A stretch of 64,000 bases of DNA, taken from contig NZ_JAJSSH010000008.1 in the NCBI RefSeq assembly GCF_021403115.1, positions 62,001-126,000 on the forward strand. Direction: 5' to 3'. The notes beneath the pieces were generated by a model that saw nothing but the letters and a program-made list of their open reading frames with translations, did not search any database and was not told where the DNA came from. This document shows, one piece after another, positions 18,601 to 26,759 of this stretch; the stretch's first letter is position 1, and each line of letters opens with the position of its first letter. Both the position numbers and the translations under genes were made by a program. Source of the stretch: Sphingobium sufflavum (lineage in GTDB: Bacteria; Pseudomonadota; Alphaproteobacteria; Sphingomonadales; Sphingomonadaceae).

Positions 18601-18629
18601 CTTGAAAGTGCCTCGCCCTCACCCATCTT
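18601..18629 (+). promoter_or_regulatory. RpoH (sigma-32) type promoter of hsp20
   Basis: CTTGAAA at 18601-18607 and CCCATCTT at 18622-18629 lie 17 bases apart counted from CTTG, matching the alphaproteobacterial heat-shock sigma consensus (CTTG, 17-18 bases, C-Y-T/C-A-T-N-T). Transcription would begin near 18636 and give an 85-base leader to the hsp20 ATG. Confidence 0.75.
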
Positions 18630-18635
18630 TCTCGC

Positions 18636-18721
18636 ATCCGGTCGCCGCATGGGACCGGATAATGCGCCGGGCGCCATTTGGGTCCGGCATGACGTCAACT
18701 TGCTCTGATGGAGGATTTGAT
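18636..18721 (+). promoter_or_regulatory. ROSE-like RNA thermometer in the hsp20 leader
   Basis: The 5' leader folds into successive hairpins: ATCCGGTC/GACCGGAT (8 bp, perfect), GCCGG/CCGGC, and a short 3'-terminal one in which TTGCT (18699-18703) faces AGGA of the ribosome-binding sequence GGAGGA across a 7-base loop. U-U/Y-G-C-U opposite the Shine-Dalgarno, with one bulged G, is the diagnostic feature of ROSE elements, which control rhizobial and other proteobacterial small heat-shock genes by melting at high temperature. Length (about 85 bases), hairpin number and downstream gene all fit. Found by eye; no folding energy was computed. Confidence 0.65.
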
Positions 18722-19189
18722 ATGCGTGAATTCGACCTTACTCCCTATCGCCGCAGCACCGTCGGCTTCGACCGGCTTTTCGACCTGATCGAAAATGGCG
18801 CGCGGCTCCAGCAGGCCGACAATTACCCTCCCTTCAACATCGAGCGGCTGAGCGAGGATCGCTATCGCGTCACCCTCGCCGTCGCGGGGTTCAAGGCGGA
18901 GGAAGTCGACATCACCGCCCAGCAGAACCTGCTCCTCATCTCCGGCCGCAAGGCGGAGGGGGATCAGGACCGCGCCAATTTCCTGCACCTCGGCATCGCG
19001 AATCGCAATTTCGAGCGGCGTTTTGAACTGGCCGACTTCGTGCGGGTGGAGGATGCCCGTCTTGCCGACGGCCTGCTGTCCGTCGATCTCGTCCGCGAGA
19101 TTCCCGACGCCATGAAACCGCGCAAGATCGCGATCAATGGCAAGGGCGCGGTGATCGGCATCGAGGATGCGGACAAGAACGCCGCCTGA
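18722..19189 (+). CDS. Small heat-shock protein, Hsp20/IbpA type
   Basis: An ATP-independent holdase of 155 residues that keeps unfolding proteins soluble during heat stress. The start MREFDLTPYRRSTVGFDRLFDLIE is the usual IbpA-like N-terminus of alphaproteobacteria. The alpha-crystallin domain runs from about residue 35 (NYPPFNIERLSEDRYRVTLA) to 130, with the typical GLLSVDLVREIP near its end in place of A-x-x-x-N-G-V-L. The I-x-I-type tail follows (KIAINGKG). It is preceded by an RpoH promoter and a ROSE-like leader and followed by a strong terminator, so it is a single-gene heat-shock unit controlled at both transcription and translation. Confidence 0.94.
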   Translation: MREFDLTPYRRSTVGFDRLFDLIENGARLQQADNYPPFNIERLSEDRYRVTLAVAGFKAEEVDITAQQNLLLISGRKAEGDQDRANFLHLGIANRNFERRFELADFVRVEDARLADGLLSVDLVREIPDAMKPRKIAINGKGAVIGIEDADKNAA

Positions 19190-19213
19190 TTGCAACACCC
19201 CCCGATGACAGGA

Positions 19214-19240
19214 GGGCGCCGGAGCGATCCGGCGCCCTTT
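19214..19240 (+). terminator. Rho-independent terminator of hsp20
   Basis: A perfect 10-bp stem GGGCGCCGGA/TCCGGCGCCC with a GCGA tetraloop, followed by TTTGTT. It lies 25 bases after the hsp20 stop codon. Confidence 0.9.
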
Positions 19241-19471
19241 GTTATAAGGAACGGCAAGTCACAGCCAAAATCAGGCGTCCCGCCCCACCATCCGCGACAG
19301 CCGGACGCCGTTGCCGTTGCCGTTCCGCCACCGGACCGGACGATCGGGCGACGAATCCCGAATCACGACGGCCGACACCCGCCGCCAGTCCTTGCCCCAC
19401 TTGATCCCCACGCCCTCTGACGCTAGAGGCCGCGCAACTTTCCTCATCCTTACACTTCTGGAGTTTATCGC

Positions 19472-19894
19472 ATGGCTGCGACACGCACTTTCTCGATCAT
19501 CAAGCCCGACGCGACCCGCCGCAACCTGACCGGCGCCGTGACCAAGGTGCTGGAGGAAGCCGGCCTGCGCGTCGTCGCGTCCAAGCGCCTCCACCTGACC
19601 AAGGAGCAGGCCGAGGGCTTCTACGCCGTCCACAGCGAGCGTCCCTTCTTCGGTGAACTGGTGTCCTTCATGACCTCCGGCCCCGTCGTCGTGCAGGTTC
19701 TGGAAGGCGAGAACGCCATGCAGCGCAACCGCGACATCATGGGCGCGACCAACCCCGAAAACGCCGCCGAGGGCACGATCCGCAAGCTGTTCGCCGAATC
19801 CATCGAGGCGAACACCGTCCATGGTTCGGACAGCGACGAGAACGCCGCCATCGAAATCGCCTATTTCTTCAAGCCCGAAGAAATCGTCGGTTAA
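19472..19894 (+). CDS. ndk: Nucleoside diphosphate kinase
   Basis: Transfers the gamma phosphate of ATP to other nucleoside diphosphates through a phosphohistidine. The 140-residue protein has [16 protein letters not shown] at the N-terminus, the catalytic His at residue 117 in [16 protein letters not shown], and [19 protein letters not shown] before it, all standard. Length is exactly that of the tetrameric bacterial family. A CTGGAG ribosome-binding sequence is 8 bases from the ATG. It is monocistronic and followed by a hairpin. Confidence 0.98.
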   Translation: MAATRTFSIIKPDATRRNLTGAVTKVLEEAGLRVVASKRLHLTKEQAEGFYAVHSERPFFGELVSFMTSGPVVVQVLEGENAMQRNRDIMGATNPENAAEGTIRKLFAESIEANTVHGSDSDENAAIEIAYFFKPEEIVG

Positions 19895-19901
19895 GTTTTG
19901 T

Positions 19902-19933
19902 TTCCCGCGCGGTGGATAGAGCGCCGCGCGGGA
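19902..19933. repeat. Perfect inverted repeat after ndk
   Basis: TTCCCGCGCGG and CCGCGCGGGAA form an 11-bp stem with a 10-base loop, 7 bases after the ndk stop. There is no downstream T-run on the plus strand, so it is a terminator-like or mRNA-stabilising 3' hairpin rather than a textbook terminator. Confidence 0.7.
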
Positions 19934-19988
19934 ACTCCCGGTTGATCCATGTTTTATCCAAGGACGCTTCCCTTACGGAGACCTTGAG

Positions 19989-20183
19989 ATGAAACGCGCT
20001 ATTCTGGCCGCCATGCTGCTGGCCCCCGCCGCCCTGACCATATCGGGCTGCTCCACCCTCAAAGGTGCCGCTATCGGCGGCGTGGCTGGCGCCGGTGTCG
20101 CGGCCGTAACCGGCGGCAGCGTCGAAAAGGGCGCGGCGATCGGTGGTGTAGGCGGAGCCGTGGTCGGTACCGTCGCGGACTGA
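19989..20183 (+). CDS. Small glycine-zipper lipoprotein, 64 aa
   Basis: A short exported protein: a signal sequence MKRAILAAMLLAPAALTISG is followed by a lipobox (ISGC) with Cys21 as the lipidated residue. The mature part is a Gly/Ala/Val repeat (GAAIGGVAGAGVAAVTGG, then EKGAAIGGVGGAVVG) that fits glycine-zipper membrane-associating sequences of the YMGG/OmpA-like type. It ends after VAD. The function of such mini-lipoproteins is unknown; envelope-stress or structural roles are plausible. A GGAGA ribosome-binding sequence precedes the ATG. Confidence 0.82.
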   Translation: MKRAILAAMLLAPAALTISGCSTLKGAAIGGVAGAGVAAVTGGSVEKGAAIGGVGGAVVGTVAD

Positions 20184-20214
20184 CCGTCGCGGTTGGCCGT
20201 TATAAGCTGCCCTG

Positions 20215-20238
20215 TTCGTCCTGAGCCTGTCGAAGGAC
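20215..20238. repeat. Intergenic repeat, family A copy 2
   Basis: Copy of the element at 8571-8594 (core TCGTCCTGAGCCTGTCG then AAGGAC). It lies after the glycine-zipper lipoprotein gene, in the gap before the convergent purN. Confidence 0.85.
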
Positions 20239-20357
20239 CGCCCTCCTTCCCTGCCACAAAGGAAGAAGAGATCCTCGACCGCTCAGTCGAACATAGCGTT
20301 TAGCCCAAACCGGCCCCCAAATCGACCATCGTGGGACATGATGGCTTTCCCTTGGAT

Positions 20358-20430
20358 CGTCATTGCTAGCGCAGCGAAGCAATCCATCAGCACAGCCCTA
20401 TGGATTACTTCGCTGCGCTCGCGCTGAAGG
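20358..20430. repeat. REP-like palindrome, family C copy 1
   Basis: CGTCATTGCTAGCGCAGCG, AAGCAATCCAT, a short spacer, then ATGGATTACTTCGCTGCGCTCGCG: a 70-base imperfect inverted repeat. The same element recurs at 28382-28450, 40249-40322 and 43138-43206, always between genes. The arms are conserved, the spacer varies. Confidence 0.85.
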
Positions 20431-20461
20431 GGTGGGTTAATCTAACGCCATACCGCCCAAA

Positions 20462-21484
20462 TCAAAAACTGTCCGCGACGTCCAGCAGCCGTCTCAGTTT
20501 CTTCGGCGCGGCGCTGCGCCAGCTCCGTTCCAGCCATTGCCGGACATGATCCCAATCGACGCCCTGCCGGTTGAGCCGCAACCCGATCCAGCCCGACGGG
20601 CCATAATAGGCCGGGCGGAAATAGGCGTCCGGCTCCGCGTCGATCAGCGCCGCCATCTCATCCTCGCCGCTCGTCTTGACCAGCAGGCCGATGGCGTCCG
20701 CACCATGATGGCGATTGAACAATATCGCGAAGAATTTGCCGGACTTCTCGCCGCCCACGCGCCAGCCCGGCGATCCATGGGCCGCGCGCGCGCTCGTCTC
20801 CGGCAAGGCCAGCGCCAGTTCGCCGATCCGCGCCTCAATCCACGCCGGATCGCTCTCGCGTGAGACATACGCCGCCAACACCCGGCTGTAGAGTTGATGC
20901 TCCGCGATCAACACCCGCGACGACAGGCTATGCTCGTCATCGCCCGGCAACACCGCCACGCGCGTCTGGCCCAGCACCGGCCCGTCATCAAGGTCTGCGG
21001 TGACGAGGTGGACGCTGCACCCGGCATGGCTGTCCCCCGCGTCGATGGCGCGTTGATGCGTGTGCAGCCCCTTGTACAGCGGCAGCAGCGACGGATGGAT
21101 GTTCAGCATCCGCCCTTCCCACTTGCCCACGAACTCCGGCGTCAGGATCCGCATATAACCGGCCAGCGCCACATAATCCGCCCCGGCCGCGACGATCGCG
21201 GCATGCATTGCTGCGTCATGATCGACCCGCGTCATGCCCTTATGTGGCAGCGCATAGGTCGCAACGCCTTCCGCCGCCGCCAGTGTCAGGCCGCCCGCGT
21301 CGGGGTTGTTGGATCCCACCAGCACGATCTCATAGGGGCAGTCCTCCGCCCGGCTGGCGTAGAGCAGCGCCGCCATATTGGTCCCGCCGCCGGAGACCAG
21401 CACGGCGACGCGCGCCTTTCCCCTCACCGGGATTTCCGAGCCGCCGGACAAGACCGTCCGGCTCGAAATCCCTGTGTCAGCCAT
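20462..21484 (-). CDS. purN: Phosphoribosylglycinamide formyltransferase fused to an MmcQ/YjbR-like domain
   Basis: The N-terminal ~200 residues are PurN, which formylates GAR using 10-formyl-THF in purine synthesis: [16 protein letters not shown], then [27 protein letters not shown] with the catalytic Asn and His, and the conserved Asp in [13 protein letters not shown]. Normal PurN ends soon after. Here about 110 more residues follow ([20 protein letters not shown] ... [11 protein letters not shown] ... [17 protein letters not shown]) with the character of an MmcQ/YjbR (DUF419) domain, a CyaY-like fold of unknown role. The start at 21484 overlaps the purM stop by 8 bases and gives 340 residues; a longer frame would read back into purM. 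There is no sign of a frameshift joining two genes. Confidence 0.9.
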   Translation of the reverse strand: MADTGISSRTVLSGGSEIPVRGKARVAVLVSGGGTNMAALLYASRAEDCPYEIVLVGSNNPDAGGLTLAAAEGVATYALPHKGMTRVDHDAAMHAAIVAAGADYVALAGYMRILTPEFVGKWEGRMLNIHPSLLPLYKGLHTHQRAIDAGDSHAGCSVHLVTADLDDGPVLGQTRVAVLPGDDEHSLSSRVLIAEHQLYSRVLAAYVSRESDPAWIEARIGELALALPETSARAAHGSPGWRVGGEKSGKFFAILFNRHHGADAIGLLVKTSGEDEMAALIDAEPDAYFRPAYYGPSGWIGLRLNRQGVDWDHVRQWLERSWRSAAPKKLRRLLDVADSF

Positions 21485-22583
21485 GATAGACGGCTTCCCA
21501 GTCGCCCTTGCCGCCCCATGTCTCGCCGGACCCGCGCACCGTGCACCCCTTGGTGCCCGCGACGATCCGGCCGATCCGGTGGACCATCTCACCCGCGTCC
21601 GTCACCGCCGCCGTGAAGGCCGCGACATCCGCTTCCGCCACGACCACGGCCATGCCGATGCCGCAGTTGAACGTCTTGGCCATCTCGCCCGGCTCGATAT
21701 TGCCCTGCGCCTGGAGGAACGCCATCAGGCGCGGCTGCTGCCACAGGTCGGCGTCGACGATGGCGTGCAGGCCGTCGGGCAGGATGCGCGGAATATTCTC
21801 CAGCAGGCCGCCGCCCGTGATATGCGCCATGCCATGCACCCGGCCCGCGCGCACTTCCGGCAGCAGCGACTTCACATAGATGCGCGTCGGCGCCAGCAGC
21901 GCGTCGATCAGGAGCACCTCCTGATCGAACAGGGCGGGCCGCTCCAGTTTCCAGCCCCGATCCGCCGCCAGACGCCGCACCAGCGAATAGCCGTTGGAAT
22001 GGACACCCGACGAGGCAAGGCCGAGGATGACGTCACCCTCCGCCACCTTGTCGGCGGTCAGCACCTGGTCGCGCTCCACCGCGCCGACGCAGAAACCGGC
22101 CAGGTCATAGTCGCCCGCCGCATACATGCCCGGCATCTCCGCCGTCTCGCCGCCGATCAGCGCACAACCCGCCTGCTTGCACCCTTCCGCGATGCCCGCG
22201 ATCACCGTCTCCGCCACGCCATTGTCCAGCTTGCCGGTCGCGAAATAGTCGAGGAAGAAAAGCGGCTCCGCACCCTGCACGATCAGGTCGTTCGCGCACA
22301 TGGCAACCAGGTCGATGCCGACCGTGTCATGCCGATTCGTGTCGATGGCGAGCTTGAGCTTGGTGCCCACCCCGTCATTGGCCGCGACCAGCAGCGGGTC
22401 GGTAAAGCCCGCCGCCTTCAGGTCGAAAAAGCCGCCAAACCCGCCGAGATCGGCGTTTGCACCGGGCCTGCGCGTCGCCTTGGCGAGCGGCGCGATGGCG
22501 CGGACGAGGGCGTTGCCGGCGGCGATGTCCACGCCCGCCTGCGCATAGGTGTAGCCCGTAGGCTTGCTGTCTTTGGAATCCAT
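21477..22583 (-). CDS. purM: Phosphoribosylformylglycinamidine cyclo-ligase PurM
   Basis: Makes aminoimidazole ribonucleotide (AIR) from FGAM and ATP. The 368-residue protein opens with [20 protein letters not shown], then has [48 protein letters not shown], the long PurM block, and [11 protein letters not shown], the conserved glutamate/methionine motif. C-terminal [16 protein letters not shown] completes the AIR synthase domains. It overlaps purN by 8 bases (purM first), a common purMN operon, and diverges from a secreted protein gene across 58 bases. Confidence 0.97.
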   Translation of the reverse strand: MDSKDSKPTGYTYAQAGVDIAAGNALVRAIAPLAKATRRPGANADLGGFGGFFDLKAAGFTDPLLVAANDGVGTKLKLAIDTNRHDTVGIDLVAMCANDLIVQGAEPLFFLDYFATGKLDNGVAETVIAGIAEGCKQAGCALIGGETAEMPGMYAAGDYDLAGFCVGAVERDQVLTADKVAEGDVILGLASSGVHSNGYSLVRRLAADRGWKLERPALFDQEVLLIDALLAPTRIYVKSLLPEVRAGRVHGMAHITGGGLLENIPRILPDGLHAIVDADLWQQPRLMAFLQAQGNIEPGEMAKTFNCGIGMAVVVAEADVAAFTAAVTDAGEMVHRIGRIVAGTKGCTVRGSGETWGGKGDWEAVYHG

Positions 22584-22641
22584 GGACCGCCCTTACCAAA
22601 TCGGGCTTGGTTTTCCAGCCCAATGCCGCCAAAAGGACGCC

Positions 22642-23889
22642 GTGATACGCACCCTGCCCGCCATCCGGCCCGTTCCGATCGTCGCATCGCTGCTCCTCGC
22701 CGCCGCTGGCGCGATCCTGATCGCCCAGATAGAGGGCGAACGCGGCATCGCGCCCATCGCCAGCAGCGCGGATTTCGAGGTGCGGGACATCGACGTCGAT
22801 GTCTATGGCGGCACCGCCGACAGCGCCCGCGTGACCGGCTGGAAACTGGCGCAACGGCTGGCCTGGCGCAAGCTGACGCAGACGACCAATGGCGGCGCGG
22901 GCGGCTCGCTCCCCGATTCGGCGCTCGATTCCATGGTCTCCGCTATCGAGGTGCAGAAGGAGCAGATCGGCCCCAACCGCTATATCGCGCGCCTGACCGT
23001 CCTGTTCGACCGCGCCCGCGCGGGGCAGGCGCTGGGCGTGTCGGGCCAGTCGATGCATTCCCCGCCGCTCCTCGTCCTGCCGGTCCTGACCGAAGGGGGG
23101 ACGAGCGCGATGTTCGAATATCCCACCGAATGGCAACGGGCATGGGCGCTGTTTCGCACGGCGGACAGCGCCATCGACTATGTCCGCACGTCGGGCGCGG
23201 GCGCGGACCCGATGCTGCTCAACGCCGGGCAGGTCACGCGGCGCGGGCGCAACTGGTGGCGGACGCTCCTCGACCTTTATGGCGCGGCCGATGTCATCAT
23301 GCCGCTCGCCCGGATCGAGCGGCTGTCGCCCAACGGCCCCGTCGTCGGCCGATTCGCCGCCCGTTACGGGCCGGACAATCGCTACATCGGCGGTTTCACC
23401 CTGCGCGTCGAAAAGCCCGCTGACATTCCCGCGATGATGGCGCAGGCCGTCAAGCGCATGGACGAACTCTATACCCAGGCCCTCATCAGCGGCGTGCTGC
23501 GCCCCGATCCCTCCCTCGTCATCGAGGAACCGATCAGCAACGAGGCCGTCGACGACGCCGCACAGGCTGCCGGCATCACCGAATATGTGCCCGCCGACAC
23601 CGGCCCGGCGACCGGCGGGACGACGACGACCTATCTCATCCAGTATGACACGCCCAATGTCGGATCGGTCGGCCAGGGTGAGACGATCTTGCGCTCCATC
23701 CCCGGCGTCCGCTCCGCCACCACCACCAGCCTGGCGCTGGGCGGCACGTCCGTGATGCAGGTGGCGTTCGGCCAGTCCATCGAGGAACTGCGCATCGCCC
23801 TCGCAGCGCGGGGCTATACCGTGCAGGGGTCGGGCACCACGCTGCGTATCGTCCGCCGCACCGCCGCCCCGGCCGGAGAACTGGAGTGA
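22642..23889 (+). CDS. Exported protein of unknown function, coupled to hdaA
   Basis: I do not recognise a defined function. The 415-residue product (GTG start at 22642, preceded by AAAGGAC) has an N-terminal hydrophobic segment (IRPVPIVASLLLAAAGAILIA) typical of a signal peptide or anchor. A DUF2066-like soluble region follows (DIDVDVYGGTADSARVTGWKLAQRLAWRKL and RYIARLTVLFDRARAGQALG). The C-terminal 80 residues are a heavy-metal-associated-like ferredoxin-fold repeat (TYLIQYDTPNVGSVGQGETI ... IPGVRSATTTSLALGGTSVMQV). Sphingomonad relatives occur directly before hdaA, as here. The stop overlaps the hdaA GTG by four bases (GTGA), so translation of the two is coupled. Confidence 0.78.
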   Translation: MIRTLPAIRPVPIVASLLLAAAGAILIAQIEGERGIAPIASSADFEVRDIDVDVYGGTADSARVTGWKLAQRLAWRKLTQTTNGGAGGSLPDSALDSMVSAIEVQKEQIGPNRYIARLTVLFDRARAGQALGVSGQSMHSPPLLVLPVLTEGGTSAMFEYPTEWQRAWALFRTADSAIDYVRTSGAGADPMLLNAGQVTRRGRNWWRTLLDLYGAADVIMPLARIERLSPNGPVVGRFAARYGPDNRYIGGFTLRVEKPADIPAMMAQAVKRMDELYTQALISGVLRPDPSLVIEEPISNEAVDDAAQAAGITEYVPADTGPATGGTTTTYLIQYDTPNVGSVGQGETILRSIPGVRSATTTSLALGGTSVMQVAFGQSIEELRIALAARGYTVQGSGTTLRIVRRTAAPAGELE

Positions 23890-24509
23890 CCCAGCTCCCG
23901 CTTCCCATCGACTGGAGAAGCAGCGGCCAGCATAGCGCGATCATCGTGGGGGACGGCAATCGCGACGCGGTGGAGTTGCTCTCCCGCCCGGATTTGTGGC
24001 CGTCCCATTGCACCCTGCTGGTCGGTCCGCCGCGTTCGGGCCGCTCCATCATCGCCGCCGGCATCGCCGCACAGGGGCTGGCGGACGTGATCGACGACGC
24101 CGACCGGCAGGACGAGGCCACCCTCTTCCACCGCTGGAACGGCGCGCGGGAGGTGGGGCGTCGCCTCATCCTTGTCGCCGCCGACGCGCCGCCGCGCTGG
24201 GCCATCGCCCTGCCCGACCTGCGCTCGCGCCTGTCCGCCGCCGGTGTCGCGCGTATCGCCGCGCCGGACGAGGCGATGGTCGAGGCGATGATCGCGCAGG
24301 GCCTGTCCGAATCGGGCACCGCCTTCGCCCCCGACGTGCCCCGCTATCTGGCCCCGCGCCTGCCGCGATGCTATCAGTCGGTGGAGGCCGCGGTCACCGC
24401 GCTCACCGGCGACTCCTTGTCTTCTGCGCGCAAGATTTCGCTGCCAAGGGCAAAACAGGTGCTGGAGGGACAGATGCTGGAGGGGGTTCCTCTCCTCACC
24501 CCGGACTGA
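23886..24509 (+). CDS. hdaA: DnaA-related regulator HdaA
   Basis: HdaA promotes hydrolysis of DnaA-bound ATP together with the sliding clamp, limiting replication initiation. The 207-residue protein is a short DnaA-like AAA+ module. It starts with QLPLPIDW, which fits the clamp-binding consensus QL-x-LP, and has the Walker A-like GPPRSGRS where the canonical Lys is Arg, and a Walker B-like VIDDADRQDEATLFHRWN. No DNA-binding domain IV is present, as expected. The GTG start overlaps the upstream stop. It is followed by ppk1. Confidence 0.9.
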   Translation: MTQLPLPIDWRSSGQHSAIIVGDGNRDAVELLSRPDLWPSHCTLLVGPPRSGRSIIAAGIAAQGLADVIDDADRQDEATLFHRWNGAREVGRRLILVAADAPPRWAIALPDLRSRLSAAGVARIAAPDEAMVEAMIAQGLSESGTAFAPDVPRYLAPRLPRCYQSVEAAVTALTGDSLSSARKISLPRAKQVLEGQMLEGVPLLTPD

Positions 24510-24594
24510 CAGCCACAGCGCGCCCGCCGGGTTGCCGATGGACCCATGCCGTCGAACGCCCGTTATGCCGCCCGTTATGTAGAAGGAACCGATT

Positions 24595-26754
24595 GTGGCA
24601 GAGGCCGATCCCAACTTGCTCCATGGCGTCGCGGGCGACCGCTATTTCAACCGGGAGCAAAGCTGGCTGAAATTCAACGAGCGCGTGCTGGAGGAGGCGA
24701 GCAACCCCGCCCATCCCCTGCTGGAACGGCTGCGCTTCCTCTCCATCTCCGGGGCCAACCTCGATGAATTCTTCATGGTCCGCGTCGCGGGCCTCAAGGG
24801 CCAGTTGAAGGAGGATGTCGACCTGCGCTCCGCCGACGGGTTGACCACCTTACAACAACTTGCCGCCATCGGCAGCGAGGCGGACAAGCTGATGACGGAG
24901 CAGCAGCGCGTCTGGCACGTCCTGCGGGACGAGATGATCGCGGCCGGCGTCACCGTCCTGACCGAGGAAGCGATCGGCGCCGAGTCCGAGAAATGGCTCC
25001 GCACCCATTTCCAGAGCCAGATATTCCCGGTCCTGACGCCGCAGGCGCTGGACCCCGCGCATCCCTTTCCCTTCATCCCCAACCGCGGCCTGTGCCTCTT
25101 CTTCGACCTCACCCGCCTGTCGGACGGGGAACAGGTGCAGGAACTGGTGATCCTGCCCCACACCCTGCCCCGCTTCATCCGCCTGCCCTCCGAATCCGGG
25201 TGCGACGCGGGCTGCCATATCGCGCTGGAAACGATGATCCGGCACTTCTCCAATCTGCTGTTCCCCGGCTTCCGCATCAACGACAGCGTCCTGTTCCGCA
25301 TCCTGCGCGACAGCGACATCGAGCTTGAGGAAGAGGCGGAGGATCTCGTCCGCTATTACCGCACCGCCATCAAGCGCCGCCGCCGGGGCCGGGTCATCCG
25401 GCTGGAGATCGACAAGGGCGTGACGGCGGCGGTGGAGGATCTGCTTCAGACCATGCTTCAGGGCGACGATGCGACGGCGGTGGAGATCGGCGGCTTCATC
25501 GGCGTCAGCGACCTTGCCCTGCTGGTGGACGAGGACCGGCCCGACCTCAAATTCGTCGCCTTCTCCCCCCGCTTCCCGGAGCGCATCCGCGAATTCGGCG
25601 GCGATTGCTTCGCCGCGATCAAGGCCAAGGACATCGTCGTCCACCACCCCTATGAAAGTTTCGACGTCGTCGTCGCCTTCCTCAATCAGGCGGCGGCCGA
25701 CCCGGACGTGGTGGCGATCAAGCAGACCCTCTATCGTGCGGGCAAGCAGTCCGCCGTCATCCGCGCTCTGATCGACGCGGCGGAGGCGGGGAAGTCCGTC
25801 ACCGCCGTCGTCGAGCTGAAGGCCCGCTTCGATGAGGAACAGAACCTGCTGTGGGCCAGCGCGCTGGAGCGGGCGGGCGTGCAGGTCGTCTATGGCTTCA
25901 TCGAATGGAAGACCCACGCCAAGATTTCGATGGTCATCCGGCGGGAGGCAGACCAGTTCCGCACCTATTGCCACTTCGGCACCGGCAATTACCATCCGGT
26001 CACGGCGCGCATCTACACCGACCTCAGCTTCTTCACCGCCGATCCGCGCGCGGGGCAGGATGCCGCCGCCATCTTCAACTATATCACCGGCTATGTCGAA
26101 CCGACGAACATGCAGCTTCTCAGCATGTCGCCGCTGACCCTGCGCGACCGGCTGACCGACCATATCGACGCGGAGATCGGCTTTGCCCGCGCGGGCAAGC
26201 CCGCCAGCATCTGGGCCAAGATGAACAGCCTCGTCGATCCGGCGATCATCGAGAAACTCTATGCCGCCAGCGCAGCGGGCGTGGAGATCGACCTGATCGT
26301 GCGCGGCATCTGCTGCCTGCGCCCCGGCGTGCCGGGCCTGTCGGAAAATATCCGGGTCCGCTCCGTGATCGGCCGTTTCCTGGAACACAGCCGTATCGTC
26401 GCCTTTGGCAATGGCCGCGCCCTGCCCAATGACAAGGCCAAGGTGTTCATCAGCTCCGCCGACTGGATGCCGCGCAATTTCGACCGGCGGGTGGAATATA
26501 TGCTGCCCATCGAAAACCCCACCGTCCATGACCAGATCCTCGATCAGGTGCTGGTCGCCAATCTCCTCGACAATGAACAAAGCTGGGAACTGGAGCCGGA
26601 CGGCAGCTACAACCGGGTTCCCCTCGACGGAAAGCCTTTCAACCTGCACACCTATTTCATGACCAACCCGTCCCTGTCGGGTCGCGGTGCCGCGCTGCGC
26701 AACAGCGAGGCCGTGCCGACGCTCACCCTGCGCCGCCGCACACGGGCGGACTGA
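24595..26754 (+). CDS. ppk1: Polyphosphate kinase 1
   Basis: Makes long-chain polyphosphate from ATP. The 719-residue protein (GTG start after AGAAGGA) shows DRYFNREQSWLKFNERVLEEA at its start, the FFMVRVAGLKGQ stretch, the catalytic-core HHPYESFDVVVAFLNQAA, and the autophosphorylated His at about residue 460 in YCHFGTGNYHPVTA. A second conserved His is in the C-terminal domain (FLEHSRIVAFGNGR). Standard length and domain order. Five bases separate it from ppx on the same strand, so synthesis and breakdown of polyphosphate are co-expressed. Confidence 0.97.
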   Translation: MAEADPNLLHGVAGDRYFNREQSWLKFNERVLEEASNPAHPLLERLRFLSISGANLDEFFMVRVAGLKGQLKEDVDLRSADGLTTLQQLAAIGSEADKLMTEQQRVWHVLRDEMIAAGVTVLTEEAIGAESEKWLRTHFQSQIFPVLTPQALDPAHPFPFIPNRGLCLFFDLTRLSDGEQVQELVILPHTLPRFIRLPSESGCDAGCHIALETMIRHFSNLLFPGFRINDSVLFRILRDSDIELEEEAEDLVRYYRTAIKRRRRGRVIRLEIDKGVTAAVEDLLQTMLQGDDATAVEIGGFIGVSDLALLVDEDRPDLKFVAFSPRFPERIREFGGDCFAAIKAKDIVVHHPYESFDVVVAFLNQAAADPDVVAIKQTLYRAGKQSAVIRALIDAAEAGKSVTAVVELKARFDEEQNLLWASALERAGVQVVYGFIEWKTHAKISMVIRREADQFRTYCHFGTGNYHPVTARIYTDLSFFTADPRAGQDAAAIFNYITGYVEPTNMQLLSMSPLTLRDRLTDHIDAEIGFARAGKPASIWAKMNSLVDPAIIEKLYAASAAGVEIDLIVRGICCLRPGVPGLSENIRVRSVIGRFLEHSRIVAFGNGRALPNDKAKVFISSADWMPRNFDRRVEYMLPIENPTVHDQILDQVLVANLLDNEQSWELEPDGSYNRVPLDGKPFNLHTYFMTNPSLSGRGAALRNSEAVPTLTLRRRTRAD

Positions 26755-26759
26755 CCCGC

